DNA of 64,000 nt, taken from Datisca glomerata. Lineage: Eukaryota; Streptophyta; Magnoliopsida; Cucurbitales; Datiscaceae. The notes under the pieces are model-generated. The model saw only the letters and a program-made list of their open reading frames with translations, was not told the origin of the DNA and did not search any database. Location: NCBI GenBank assembly GCA_003255025.1, contig QANY01005812.1, positions 50,580 to 114,579 on the forward strand, given 5' to 3'. A program made the translations under genes and the position numbers. Positions within the stretch are counted from its first letter, which is position 1, and every line of letters starts with the position of its first letter. Below, one piece after another: positions 1-9,325 of this stretch.

Positions 1-399
1 GGAAACTATGTAGCCTGGTTCGGAGAGCACTTGTTGGGTTAAAGATGTTTTTGTTGCTAAATGTTATGACCTAAATGCTAAACTATTGACCCTACTTGTT
101 CGGATGGGTGTTCACCCCAAAGTGTTCCTGGACTACATGCATACATCCGTAAGTAACTTAGTGCAACATGGTAAATTTCATTGAGAGGACTCAGCAAAGA
201 AAAGAAAAATGGATCTACATTTGCATTTGTATTTTTTAGATTGTCCTTAGGCAGAGGAGCATCCACATGAGTTCGTTGAGGTGTCTACATAGGAATAAAA
301 ACCCCTTTTATATTCTGTCGAGAGTTTAAATTGCTCCAGACCTAAGTAGAAAGAAAAGGAGGAATTGGAAATTCAAAGGGGGAGCTAGTGGATGACCGG
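1..399. other. unassigned sequence left of the satellite array
   Basis: No reading frame of useful length and no LTR, LINE or satellite signature was recognised here. Both strands contain frequent stops. The satellite-like sequence begins near 400 at a motif reading cacctaaaacgac. The stretch could be the edge of another decayed transposon, but nothing in it supports a specific assignment. Confidence 0.4.
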
Positions 400-1310
400 G
401 CCGAGGGCCACCTAAAACGACTACAACACACCAAATTCTAATCCGTAACTTATATTGGCAGTCAAAATTCAGTTCAAGAACATTACATGCCCTAAAGAGC
501 CAAATTTAGCCAAGTTTGTCTAGTGTAGGCCTAAACACGTCCCATTGAATTCGTATGGCACTAGAAGCACCTATTACCACAACACTCCAAGCTCTTATAT
601 CCCAAATGTGTATTGGGTGTCAAAAGTAAGTTCGAGAGCATGTCATGCCCAAAAGATCCAAGTTTAGCCAACTTCATCTAGTTTTGGCCTAAACACGTCC
701 CATTGGGTCTTTTGTACTCCGTATGGCACTAGAAGCACCTAGTACGACCACAACACACCAAATGCTTATGCTAAACGTGTATTGGGTGTCAAAAGTCAGT
801 TCGAGTATATGCCATGACCAAAAGATCTAAGTTTAGCCAAGTTCATCTAGTTTGGACCCATACACGTCTTATCGGGTCTTTTTGACTCTGTATGGCACAA
901 GAAGCACCTAGAAGGACCACAATACTCCAAATTACTAACCCAAATGTGTATTGGGTGTCAAAAGTCAGTTCAAGTGAATTTCATGCCCAAAAGACCCAAG
1001 TTTAGCCAAGGTTGTCTAGTTTGGGCCTAAACTTGTCGCATTGGGTCATTTTGACTTTGTATTGCACTAGAAGTACCTTAAACAATCACAACACTCCAAA
1101 TTCATTTCCCAAATGTGTATTGGGTGTTAAAATTTAGTTCAAGTTCATATCATATCCAAAAGATCCAAGTTCGTCTAATTTGGGCCTATACACGACCCGT
1201 TGGTGGGTTTTGGACTCCGTATGGCACTAGAAGCACTGAAAATGACAACAACACTCAAAATTCTCATCCAAAATGTGGATTGGGTGTCAAAAGTGAGTAC
1301 GAGTACATTC
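400..1310. repeat. degenerate ~165-bp tandem satellite, segment 1
   Basis: Imperfect tandem copies are marked by the landmark ctagaagcacc and its variants near 408, 565, 733, 902, 1071 and 1231, giving spacings of 157, 168, 169, 169 and 160 bp. Each unit also carries recognisable versions of tattgggtgtcaaaagt, aagtttagccaagtt and cctaaacacgtcccattg. Units differ by many substitutions and small indels, so the array is old and not recently homogenised. It stops abruptly at 1310, where a gypsy LTR begins, and resumes in phase at 9114. A monomer near 165 bp lies in the size range common for plant centromeric or pericentromeric satellites; that role is only an inference. Confidence 0.9.
1306..1310. 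repeat. target site duplication CATTC, left copy
   Basis: CATTC directly precedes the first base (TGATATG) of the left LTR and recurs at 9114-9118 straight after the right LTR. Five bp is the usual duplication length for Ty3/gypsy integration. Removing the element and one CATTC rebuilds a normal satellite unit (gtacattccatg), as seen intact near 17,940 and 18,900. Confidence 0.9.
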
Positions 1311-2214
1311 TGATATGAACCTCACCGTCGCTTTGCAATGAAACCCGATAACAATGATAGTTCAAGAACTCAATGATCGATTTTAAAGATGAAACTCTGA
1401 CCCGTTTTCTATGACACAAAGAGAACCTGATGTATAAGACTTGAGACCCTAAGGTATGGTTTAGACGTCACACTTTAGAACAACAAAGAAAAGTGAGTGA
1501 TAAGTCTAGGTTTTAGACTCCACAAGAATATTTTTTATAAGTCTGAAAAGTTCTAAAAAGAACCAAAGAGAAAACTCTCACAAATATACTTATCAAAGTT
1601 ATTTAATACATTGTAAAAAAATGCTTAAATAGAAAAACTAGAAGCCTAAAGAGTCCTCAAGTGTTTAAACAACCTAAACTAAATTTAAAAGATAAAGAAA
1701 TATTAATTACAGTAAATAATGAACTAGTAATCCACCCAAAAGATTCCTATTGGCTGTCCACTTATAGGTTAGGATTGCCAATGTGTCATGCTCTAGTAGA
1801 CTCCTACTGGCTGTCCACTACTAGGTTAAGATTGCCAAGTTGTCTTACTTCCTTGTCATCATTTAAAATGTCAAGTCATGCTCCATGTGGACTGCCATAT
1901 CATGCTCCGTTTGGACTACCACATCATGCTCCATGTCGGCTGCCATGTCATGGTCCATGTAGGATGTCATGTTGGATGATGCCATATCATGCTCCATGTG
2001 GACTGCATTGTTGGACGCCACGACATGCTCCATGTAGGCTGCCATGTTGGACGGCACATCATGCTCCATGTAGGCCGTTATACTCCATGTCATGCTCCAC
2101 GTCATACTCCCATTGAGTGTTTCATCCATCCTCTTTTCTCTAGCTTTTGTCATTTGGCCTCTCGGTACTGGAAATAGATCCATCCTTTGAGGTTGTGCAA
2201 CCGGATCCTCATTA
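1311..2214 (-). repeat. 3' LTR of gypsy copy 1
   Basis: The sequence is collinear with the other LTR at 8150-9113 and with both LTRs of copy 2. Read on the minus strand it ends in GGTTCATATCA at 1311. It should begin TGATGAGGATCC, but here the first bases read TAATGAGG, a mutation of the terminal TG. Its first part encodes the C-terminal tail of the polyprotein (minus-strand frame 1863-2273), followed by a short tandem minisatellite and a non-coding remainder. Confidence 0.9.
1866..2110 (-). repeat. LTR-internal minisatellite (atgctccatgt units)
   Basis: Imperfect units of roughly 30-40 bp built on atgctccatgtnggctgccat plus gttggangccac follow one another. On the coding strand they translate as variants of MEHDxxSNMAAY, forming a repetitive extension of the Pol C-terminus. 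The same motif with different unit numbers is in the other three LTRs (about 8735-9005, 20,375-20,525, 24,545-24,740), so the array has expanded and contracted during the family's history. Confidence 0.8.
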
Positions 2215-2225
2215 TTCCCTCCCAC
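2215..2225 (-). other. polypurine tract of gypsy copy 1
   Basis: Read on the minus strand this is GTGGGAGGGAA, directly upstream of the 3' LTR. In LTR retrotransposons such a tract primes plus-strand DNA synthesis. The matching tract in copy 2 is AGAGGGAGGGAA at 24,431-24,442. Confidence 0.85.
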
Positions 2226-2735
2226 TTGAGAAGGAATTGTTCTCAAATCATCACCTACATCAAATGGGAACACGTTAGTTACATTAAATTTAGTACTTAC
2301 ATTGTACTCACCGAGAAGATCAAGCTTGTAGGCATTGTCATTGATTCTTGCAAGGAGGTGGAATGATCCATCCCCTTTAGTTAACGATTTTGTTTTTCTT
2401 TGTGTAGGAAACCTTTCATTATATTGCTCATTTTTACGTTTAATGTTAGCTCGGACCTTGGCATATAAAACTTCACCAGATCTTTCTGTTTCTTACCATC
2501 AAGATTAACATGCTCATTAGTAGATAAATGTAAAATATTCATAGGAGTTGAAGGATTAAAGCCAAACAATCTCAAAATGAGAAAAAGAAGAAGTAGAATG
2601 AAGAAACCTATTATATGCAAACTTAAATTATGGTAAACACTTCTTCCTTTGCCTTAAATTATTTTGAATGATAGCATACAACAAAATAGTGAGTGTCCTA
2701 TTAACTACCATAATTTTTCCCCTGAACGCACACAA
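2226..2735 (-). pseudogene. integrase C-terminal remnant and Pol tail, gypsy copy 1
   Basis: Conceptual reading on the minus strand gives integrase C-terminal motifs: an NRTL-like start, FAYNR, GFNPSTP, the linker residues before RIKRKNEQY, INDNAYKLDL, and NVF(P)FDVGDDLRT running into the LTR. Integrase inserts the element cDNA into the genome, but its zinc-binding and DDE catalytic parts are absent. The fragment joins directly to reverse transcriptase sequence near 2735, at the same point as in copy 2. Stops and frameshifts interrupt it. The related frame 2381-2620 covers only part. Recognition is by motif memory and is firm for the family, less so for exact ends. Confidence 0.75.
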
Positions 2736-3400
2736 GACATGACTCATCAACCTTGTGAATGTACTGTGCATATTAGTTTAACCATAAATCATTTCTAACC
2801 ACTAATGCAATCCATTTTTAGTTTTTAATGTTGTTTTCCCTTCAACTCCCTCTTTCATGCTAAATTGATGATATTGTCCTTTAAGATTAATTTTAGTATT
2901 TAAACAAGAACCATGCAATCATCAAACATACCAAGTAATCTAGGAATGAGATGGTGATACTTAACAGTGATGTTATTTATGGTTCGGTGATCAACGCACA
3001 TCGTCCATGTCTATTCCTTCTTAGTCACAAGCAATACGAGAACCACACTAGGGCTCATGCTTCCATGGGCATACCCCTTTTCCATGAGTTTGCTCACTTG
3101 TCTTTGCAGCTCTTTTGTCTCATCCAAATGTCTTCTATGAGCGGGTTTATTTTGGATGGGAGCTCCGGGTATGAAGTCAATTTGGTGCTCATTTCTCCTA
3201 ACTAGTGGCAACACTTTTGGCCTCTCCTCGGGGAATACATCTTTAAAGTGCTGCAAAAGATATACAAAAACGCTAGGCAAATAGTGGCTAAATTTGTTAG
3301 TGGATAAGAAAACCTCTTTGTACAATAGTACAAGCAAAGGCAGCTTGGAACTGAAAGCTCTTTTAATCTCACTCTCTCTAGCATAAAATCTCTCTTTTTT
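2736..3400 (-). pseudogene. reverse transcriptase N-terminal remnant, gypsy copy 1
   Basis: The clearest open part (3011-3337) contains the fingers region of a Ty3/gypsy RT: HFKDVFPEERP, EHQIDFIPGAP, a proline/alanine-rich link, ELQRQVSKLMEKGY and a run ending VTKKE. The degraded continuation to about 2736 includes [14 protein letters not shown] and LMSHVL. The catalytic YxDD box and thumb are missing because the sequence jumps straight to the integrase end. The enzyme would copy element RNA into DNA; this remnant could not. Copy 2 carries the same truncated arrangement at 23,480-24,030. Confidence 0.85.
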
Positions 3401-3581
3401 CCCTATTGGTTTTTCTTACTCCTCTCACCCAACTCTCTATTTCTCACTCTTTTCTTTTGTTCAAACACTCCTTTTTTTGAACTCCCACTCTGTTGATTTT
3501 GCTCACTCTCTCTCTCTCTCTCTCTTTTTCATTCTCAATCTCTCTTTGTTTTTCATTCTCTCTTTTTAGCTTTAATTGATC
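3401..3581 (-). other. charged, CT/GA-rich Pol linker
   Basis: On the plus strand this is rich in CTCTCTCT runs (for example 3508-3524). On the coding strand it reads as a Glu/Lys/Arg-rich linker between protease and reverse transcriptase, as in copy 2 at 23,190-23,400. It is a local low-complexity tract inside the coding region, and compositionally it resembles the huge purine tract on the right of the window. Confidence 0.65.
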
Positions 3582-3724
3582 TTATTGCACTTGTTTTGGG
3601 GTGAGGGGTACAAGAGTAATGGGTTTCTTATCAATGAATAAAGTATATCTATTTTTGTAACCATCATGAGTGGCTTTTCTATCACATTTCCACGCCTTCC
3701 CGAAGAGAAGATGACTTGCTTGCA
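3582..3724 (-). pseudogene. protease C-terminal part of gypsy copy 1 (left of LINE insertion)
   Basis: The reading includes ASHLLFGKAWKCDRKATHDG, then KNRYTLF and KKPITLVPLTPKQV, which matches the post-protease part of this gypsy family and aligns with the intact frame in copy 2 (22,708-23,307). At about 3724 the frame runs into LINE 3'-end sequence. The rest of the protease continues on the far side of the LINE at about 6351. Confidence 0.85.
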
Positions 3725-3901
3725 TTTTTTTTGGGTAAACAAATTGTATAAACCAAAAGATACTTACACATGTACAAGGGGCATACCCCAGGAAGTACAA
3801 AATTAGAGCCTGATTAGAGGCTTAAGATCTGCACGCAAATTAAACTGGTAATATGTAAAGTACTGAAATTAGATATCAATGCTTCATAAGACAGCCAAGG
3901 T

Positions 3902-4450
3902 TTACAAAATGCTTGGGTTAAGACCCCATCTATCCACTAAACGTAGATTAGTATCATTAGTGCCAAAACACTTCGAATCCCAAAGCCTTAATCTGACTAA
4001 TTGTGAAATAGCTTCAGTTAGGATCTTGGAATCTCTGATTTTGCCTTCAAAAATCCTTGCATTTCTTTCTCTCCATATATAGTAGATGAAGGAAGTAAAA
4101 GCTAGCTTAACTAGGACTCTTTTGAGTGACTTCCCTGTTGCATTAGCTAGCATCCAATCTACAAACTGATCCCAATCCCTAACCTGGCAGTGTAGATCAC
4201 ATTTGTTCACAAGTGTGGCCCATACTCTGGCTGCATAACAACAATTGATAAAAAGATGCTCATGTGTCTCCTGGTAGCCAACACAACACACACAATCAGA
4301 AGAAAACCCTGATGTTTGGTCCCATTGTGCAACCCTATCTCTAGTGGAAAGTTTGTTTCTCAAAGCCAACCAAGAGATAAAGCTGCACCTTGGGATGTGT
4401 TTAGAGAACCATATCACCTTTGCCCACTTAACCGTTGTCTTGTAGGGGAC
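3902..4450 (-). pseudogene. LINE A zf-RVT C-terminal domain
   Basis: Minus-strand frame of 171 codons from 4417 down to 3902, with upstream coding to about 4450. It contains the plant LINE C-terminal zinc-binding domain: IPRCSFISWLA near residues 9-19, Cys42 and Cys45, EHLF at 53-56, and Cys59-60. It continues with IYYIWRERNARIFEGK near residues 110-125. The conserved lead-in (VKWAKVIWF) is split from the reverse transcriptase frame by a frameshift around 4440-4450, so the two parts are no longer one protein. The domain is thought to bind RNA or DNA in LINE Pol proteins. Confidence 0.88.
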
Positions 4451-6345
4451 AATGCCTTATAGGTTAGACTTAGAGAGAAATCTCCATTCTGACTTGAACT
4501 CCATTTCCAAACATCTTGTCGTTGAGCTTGGGGAGGAGGAATTGGAACACTTCTAATCTCAAGAAACTCAAAGGTGTTTGAAGTTGGCCAATGCCATTGA
4601 TTGTCTTGAATGATAACACTCACCATAGTGTCCATAGTCCAAGAAGTTCCTGACAAAAGTCTTTGCCCAAATCTGGCCCAAAGGACACCTAGAGGATGCC
4701 AATTATCTGTAAGAAGCTTCACAGTAGTACCATCTCCAATAGTTATAGAGCAAAAGGGCAGAAACTTGCTCCTGAGCTTGAGAAGCTTTCTCCAAACCCA
4801 AGATGGGTTTGAAGGAATGGAAACCAAGAAAATTGAACTCTTTCTGATTAGGTATGTTTGACACCAATCTTTCCAAAGTGATCTTTTAGAAGGGAGTAGC
4901 AAGAACCATAAGTGTTTGGCTATAGCAACTTCATTAGCTAGAACCAAATCCCTAAGGCCCAACCCACCTTGTACCTTGTCAAAACATAGGTCTGCCCAAG
5001 CTACCTTGGCCCCAGAAGCTTTAGTATCTTGGCCATTCCATAGAAAATTTCTTACCAAGCATTGGACTGTCTTCACCACTCTTTTAGGGAGAATGAAGAG
5101 ACCACTCCAAAAGTTGACCATAGCCATAAGGACAGACTTGATAAGTTGGAGTCTTCCAGCATAAGACAAATACTTTGATTCCCAAGAACTGATTCTCATA
5201 GTGAGTCTGTCAACCAAACCTTGACAATCTGATTTGGTAAGCTTGGTTGTAATGAGTGGGACACCAAGATATCTAACTGGAAGAGACCCTTCTGTAAAAC
5301 CCAGTTCAGCATGAATGATAGAAGACATCTCTGTGCTCACCCCTGATAAGAACAGTTGACTCTTTGAAATATTTGGTTGAAGCCCTGATAGCTCTTGGAA
5401 AATGGCCAAAGCTTCCTTAAGCACATGCACGCTTTTTTTGTCTCCTTTACAGAATAAGAGTAGGTCATCAGCAAAGCACAGATTAACTAAGTTAAGCTCT
5501 TTGCACCTCCAATGGAACTGGAACTCTGAGTGTTTGGCTGCAAAGCTCAAGATCCCTGTCAAGACCTCCATGATGATGACAAAGATGTAAGGAGAGATTG
5601 GATCCCCTTGTCTAATTCCTTTAGCACCCCTAAAGTAACCATGCAGCTCACCATTTATATTCACTGAGTATGAGGGAGAAGAAAGGCACTCCATGACCCA
5701 AGAAATGAAAACATTTGGGAAGCCAAGGCATTGAAAAGCTTTACCTATTAGTGACCAGTTCACACTATCATAGGCTTTCTTAAGGTCCACCTTGAGAGCA
5801 CACCTTGGCAAACCAAGTGATCTATGGTAGCTTCTAAGTAATTCTTGGGAGAGAAAAATATTGTCAGCCATTCTCCTTCCTGGGATAAAAGCACTTTGGT
5901 TCTGACTTACGATGTTGGGTAATACAAGCTTGAGTCTTTCAGCAAGTATTTTTGTGATGCACTTGTAGACTACATTGCAGCAAGAGATAGGTCTAAAGTC
6001 CCCAATACTAGTGGGATTAGGGACCTTTGGTATTAAGGTGATTGCAGTTGAGTTAACCTCTTTTAGGAGGTTACCTGTAGTAAAGAACTCCAAAACAGCT
6101 TTGGTTACATCCCCACCCACCACATGCCATGCTTTCTTAAAGAACCCAGCTGAAAAACCATCTGGTCCAGGAGCTTTGCCACTTCCCATACTGAAAATAG
6201 CTTGCTTGACCTCATTTTCTTCAATGGGAAGAGCCAAAGGTACAGCCTGATCAGGTCCAAGCTTTCTTGGCAAAGCACAATCAAGTATACTCCAATTGAC
6301 TCCCATTTCTTCATTTGGCAAAGCACAATCAAGCTTTCTTGGCAA
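4414..6345 (-). CDS. LINE A reverse transcriptase (643-aa open frame, N- and C-truncated)
   Basis: Longest credible coding frame in the window. It would copy LINE RNA at a nicked target. RT motifs are intact: LIPKVPNP and DFRPISCCN near residues 104-123, FIPGRRMADNI near 153-163, motif A KVDLKKAYDSVNW at 185-197, motif B GIRQGDPIS at 243-251, and motif C FADD at 291-294. Thumb and connection sequences follow, with VRYLGVPL and the tryptophan-rich WHPLG region. The first ~30 residues contain a duplicated DCALPRKL-like stretch created at the 5' truncation point, so the annotated Met is not the native start. Endonuclease is missing and the zf-RVT domain is out of frame, so the element is dead despite an intact RT core. 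Confidence 0.92.
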   Translation of the reverse strand: MPRKLDCALPNEEMGVNWSILDCALPRKLGPDQAVPLALPIEENEVKQAIFSMGSGKAPGPDGFSAGFFKKAWHVVGGDVTKAVLEFFTTGNLLKEVNSTAITLIPKVPNPTSIGDFRPISCCNVVYKCITKILAERLKLVLPNIVSQNQSAFIPGRRMADNIFLSQELLRSYHRSLGLPRCALKVDLKKAYDSVNWSLIGKAFQCLGFPNVFISWVMECLSSPSYSVNINGELHGYFRGAKGIRQGDPISPYIFVIIMEVLTGILSFAAKHSEFQFHWRCKELNLVNLCFADDLLLFCKGDKKSVHVLKEALAIFQELSGLQPNISKSQLFLSGVSTEMSSIIHAELGFTEGSLPVRYLGVPLITTKLTKSDCQGLVDRLTMRISSWESKYLSYAGRLQLIKSVLMAMVNFWSGLFILPKRVVKTVQCLVRNFLWNGQDTKASGAKVAWADLCFDKVQGGLGLRDLVLANEVAIAKHLWFLLLPSKRSLWKDWCQTYLIRKSSIFLVSIPSNPSWVWRKLLKLRSKFLPFCSITIGDGTTVKLLTDNWHPLGVLWARFGQRLLSGTSWTMDTMVSVIIQDNQWHWPTSNTFEFLEIRSVPIPPPQAQRQDVWKWSSSQNGDFSLSLTYKALSPTRQRLSGQR

Positions 6346-6350
6346 AGCAC

Positions 6351-6700
6351 ATCACACAAAACTTCAACTCTGTACTTGCCAATGGAGAAAGAAACTAACA
6401 CTTGTTTATTCACCTCGATTTCCCCATTATAATTCAACCATTTTAGCTTGTATGGATTAGAATGTTTTAATATAGGCAAGTTTAGTTTTAACACCATGTA
6501 AGTGCTAGCGACATTAGTACAAGTTTCCCCATCAAAAATTAAAACACTTTATCATTAACAAGGCATCTAGTATGAAAAATATTTTCTCGTTGTACCTTCT
6601 CATCTTCTTTGGCTATGGCACTAAGAGCTCTTCGTTTTACCGAAAGTTTCCCATCGACCAATTGTTTAATGTCACTTGCATCCTCTAGTGGTTGCATGGA
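6351..6700 (-). pseudogene. aspartic protease remnant, gypsy copy 1 (right of LINE insertion)
   Basis: Read on the minus strand: ALSAIAKEDEKVQRENIFHT, a stretch over the expected protease active-site loop, then VLKLNLPILKH, NYNGEIEVNKQVLVSFSIGK and LCDV, where the LINE interrupts. This matches copy 2 at 22,730-23,040 almost residue for residue. The retroviral-type protease would cleave Gag-Pol. Here it is split by 2.6 kb of LINE and has an in-frame stop near 6540. Confidence 0.85.
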
Positions 6701-7114
6701 CTCCTTTTCATAATCACTTTTGATTTCCACATTCTTTCCTTGCAATGATGATATCTTCATCTTAATGCTAGACAAATTGTCATTCACCCTCTCACCAAAC
6801 CTATCTTCTCTATTTCCATGTCGAAATCCCCTATCTCCAACCCCATGGCCTAATCTGCCCATGTGAGAGTATCGCTCCACTTCATCAAATTTCCAAATTC
6901 TTCCTCATACTTTAACCCTAGGTGATCGTCTCTCCCTTCGATGCCATATAGGATCTCTAGGTTGCTCTACCCGTGTTTCGACCCGATCAATCCTCTCATG
7001 CAATCGTTCCATGCCCTCTCCTAACGTTCTCTAAAATTCACCCACTAACACCTCCATTTGTATCTTCAACATACCACCTTCAGCCATTCCTCCGCTACTA
7101 TTTCTGTTTGACAT
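6700..7114 (-). pseudogene. gag N-terminal remnant with core deletion, gypsy copy 1
   Basis: The likely start codon is at 7114-7112, matching the MSNNN start of copy 2. The reading contains the coiled-coil-like N-terminus, ERYSHMGRLGHG, DRGFRHGN and NLSSIKMKISSLQGKN. It then jumps straight to VEIKSDYEKESMQPLEDASD, which in complete relatives lies after the capsid-like core and zinc knuckle. The core of gag, needed to build particles, is therefore deleted. Copy 2 has the same junction. A stop codon also lies near 7050. Confidence 0.82.
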
Positions 7115-7440
7115 TCTTGGAAGAGAATAGATTAGTAGAAAAAAATGGACCTCACAATCTCTCCCTCACATGTTTACACTCAAAGATTGAGGTTCACTCA
7201 ATTTTCTTTCCATTGTTTTCACTCTATGTTTGTTGACTTTTACCCTCTAATGATCTTACACACTCTTGCCTTTTAGCACTCTTAGTTTTCTCTTTCAGTT
7301 TTTGATCAAACTAACAAACGAATCTAAAATTTTCAAGGAACAACCAAAAGACCTAAACAAATCAACACTATGAGAAGATAAGGAAAAGGTACTAAGGGAT
7401 AAAATTAGAGATAAGGAAACAAAAGGAGATCAACTTATAC
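7115..7440 (-). other. 5' untranslated leader of gypsy copy 1, gag-proximal part
   Basis: Non-coding on the element strand; it aligns with copy 2 at about 21,930-22,256. No separate gene or regulatory motif was recognised. Confidence 0.6.
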
Positions 7441-7800
7441 TATCTATCTTTCTTTTTTTTACAAACGATAAGGATAGGATAAGATAAGGTAAGATAAGGA
7501 TAAGATAAGAGGTAAGTTAATGATTAGATAAGATAAGATGAAAGATAAGATAAAATAATGATTAGATTAGATAAGATGAGGTGAGATAAAAAAAGATATG
7601 ATAAGATAAGACAAGGACAAGATAAGATAAGATGAGATATGATAAGATAAGACAAGGTTAATATATGATTAGATGAGATAGGAAAAGATAAGATAAGTTA
7701 TGACAAGATGATCTATGATATGATAAGATGAGCTAAAACATTATATGCAAAGATATGATGATATAAGATAAGATGATAAGGTGATAAGGTGATAGAATTC
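7441..7800 (-). repeat. pentanucleotide-rich leader repeat (GATAA/TTATC)
   Basis: The plus strand is dominated by gataagataag, with variants gatatgataag and gatgagataag. On the element strand this is CTTATCTTATC. The equivalent tract in copy 2 is at about 21,480-21,930, so the repeat belongs to the family and is not a local accident. It lies between the primer binding site and gag, where packaging signals usually sit. Confidence 0.85.
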
Positions 7801-8135
7801 TATCTCTAATTTAATGTTCCAATTCAGATTTATAAAAGATCGAGATGATGTGTGATAAGATGATAGCTTAACCAATGGAAATTCGAATTTGAAATTAGAA
7901 ATTCCGAATTTCTAGATGAAAATGCGTAGAATAATTAAACACCTCGGGAACTGATCAAAACAATGAAATCTGGCTTCGTGATACATGTACAGATTGTAGG
8001 TCTCACAAATCCGTTCGATTTGATATGAAATAATGACTATTTTGACTCCCGAATCAAAAGTTATGATCGTTTTTCAGAATCACCGCCAAAATCAGGAAAA
8101 AAATCAGAATTGAATCTGACTCTAGAGAACCAAAA

Positions 8136-8147
8136 GCTCTGATACCA
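8136..8147 (-). other. primer binding site (initiator-Met tRNA type), gypsy copy 1
   Basis: The minus strand reads TGGTATCAGAGC, starting two bases inside the 5' LTR. This is the standard complement to the 3' end of plant initiator methionine tRNA used to start minus-strand synthesis. Confidence 0.93.
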
Positions 8148-8149
8148 AA

Positions 8150-9113
8150 TGATATGAACCTCACCGTCGCTTTGCGATGAAACCCAATAACAATGATGGT
8201 TCAAGAACCCAATGATCAATTTTAAAGAAGAAGAAACCCTGACCCGTGTTCTATGACACAAAGAGAGCCTTAGGTATAAGACCTAAGACCTAAATTGATG
8301 TATCGAAAAGAACCAAAGGTATGGTTTAGATGCCACACTCAAGAACAAGAAGGAAAAGTGAGTGATAAGTCTAGGTTTTAGACGCCACAAGAATATTCTT
8401 GACAAGTCTGAAAAGTTCTAAGAAGAACCAAAGAGAAAACTCATATTGATCAAAGTTATTTAATACATTGTAAAAAACTGCTTTAATAGAAAAACTAGAA
8501 ACCTAAAGAGTCCTAAAGTGTTTGTTTAAACAACCTAAATTAAATTTAAAAGATAAAAAGATATTAATTGCAGTAAATAAGAAACTGGTAATCCACCTAA
8601 AAAATTCTTATTGGCTGTCTGCTTGTAGGTTAGGTTTGCCAAAGTGTCATGCTCTATTAGACTCCTATTGGCTGTCCACTTCTAGGTTAGGATTGCCAAG
8701 TTGTCTTGCTTCCTTATCATCATTTAAAATGCCAAGTCGTGCTCCACGTGGACTACCATATTGAATGCCACATCACGCTCCATGTGCAATGCCATGTAGA
8801 ATGCCACGTCATCTCCATGTAGGCTGCCATGTTGGATGCCACGTCATGCTCAATGTCGGCTGCATTGTCATGGCCCATGTAGGATGTCATCATGCTCCAT
8901 GTGGGCTGTCATGTTGGACGCCATGACATGCTCATGTAGGCTGCTATGTTTGATGGTACGTCATGCTCCATGTAGGCTGTTATACTCCATGTGCTCCACG
9001 TCATACTCCCATTGAATGCTTCATCCATCCTCTTTACTCTAGATCTTGTCATTTGCCCTCTTGGTACTTGAAATAGATCCATCTTTTGAGGTTGTGCAAC
9101 CGGATCCTCATCA
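8150..9113 (-). repeat. 5' LTR of gypsy copy 1
   Basis: On the minus strand it begins TGATGAGGATCCGG at 9113 and ends GGTTCATATCA at 8150. It is collinear with 1311-2214 and with the LTRs of copy 2. It carries the Pol-tail coding sequence (minus-strand frame 8909-9136) and the atgctccatgt minisatellite at about 8735-9005. A retained segment near 8300-8320 (gaaaagaaccaaaggt) is missing from the left LTR, accounting for part of the length difference. The promoter and polyadenylation signal for the element should lie here, but I could not place them. Confidence 0.9.
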
Positions 9114-9118
9114 CATTC
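9114..9118. repeat. target site duplication CATTC, right copy
   Basis: Matches 1306-1310 across the gypsy element, directly after the LTR terminus and directly before resumed satellite sequence (catgctcgaaagagcc). Confidence 0.9.
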
Positions 9119-9325
9119 CATGCTCGAAAGAGCCAAGTTTAGCCAAGTTCATCTAGTTTGGGCGTAAACATGTCCCACTAGGACTTTTTGACTCCGTATA
9201 AGCACCTAAAATGACCACACACTCCAAATTCTTATCCCAAACGTGTATTGGGTGTCAAAAGTCAGTTCGAGTGCATGCAATACCCCAAAGATCCAAGTTT
9301 AGCCAAGTTGTCTAGTTTGAGCCTA
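9114..9325. repeat. ~165-bp tandem satellite, segment 2
   Basis: About 1.3 units of the same satellite as at 400-1310, resuming in phase after the gypsy insertion. Landmarks include gccaagtttagccaagttc, tgactccgtataagcacc and gtattgggtgtcaaaagt. It ends inside a unit at gtctagtttgagccta, where the LINE B poly-T begins. Confidence 0.9.

Larger units (their letters stand above)
3725..6350 (-). mobile_element. 5'-truncated L1-like LINE (LINE A), nested in gypsy copy 1
   Basis: The 3' end is the poly-T run at 3725-3732 (poly-A on the coding strand), preceded by a tail with CTGGGGTATGCCCC shared with the other LINEs in this window. The body encodes reverse transcriptase and a zf-RVT domain but no endonuclease or ORF1, so it is truncated at its 5' end, as is common after incomplete target-primed reverse transcription. 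The 5' junction near 6350 is scrambled: ggcaaagcac(aatcaag) occurs three times between about 6271 and 6350. A clean target duplication is not visible; about ten gypsy bases seem replaced. Confidence 0.9.
1311..9113 (-). mobile_element. non-autonomous Ty3/gypsy LTR retrotransposon, copy 1 (with nested LINE)
   Basis: Complete element on the minus strand: 5' LTR at 8150-9113, primer binding site at 8136-8147, repeat-rich leader, gag/protease/RT/integrase remnants, polypurine tract at 2215-2225 and 3' LTR at 1311-2214, flanked by CATTC. Subtracting the LINE inserted at about 3725-6350 leaves an internal region of about 3.3 kb, the same as in copy 2 at 20,256-25,323. Both copies lack the central part of gag and the segment from the RT catalytic box through most of integrase, so neither could supply its own enzymes. 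The LTRs differ visibly (904 versus 964 bp, with substitutions and indels), so the insertion is old. It landed inside the tandem satellite. Confidence 0.93.

Noticed and set aside
78..266. 62-codon minus-strand frame at the left edge
   Set aside because: Short, no recognisable motif, in a region full of stops; not supported as a gene.
400..1310. CRISPR-like array
   Set aside because: Units are about 165 bp, contiguous and diverged throughout, with no short conserved repeat separated by unique spacers and no cas-like genes. This is a eukaryotic satellite.
1661..2177. Plus-strand His/Cys/Pro-rich frame (HAPCGLP repeats)
   Set aside because: Antisense reading of the LTR minisatellite whose sense strand is the Pol tail.
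4610..6432. Plus-strand frames of 60-91 codons opposite the LINE A reverse transcriptase
   Set aside because: They are antisense shadows of the 643-codon RT frame and show no independent features.
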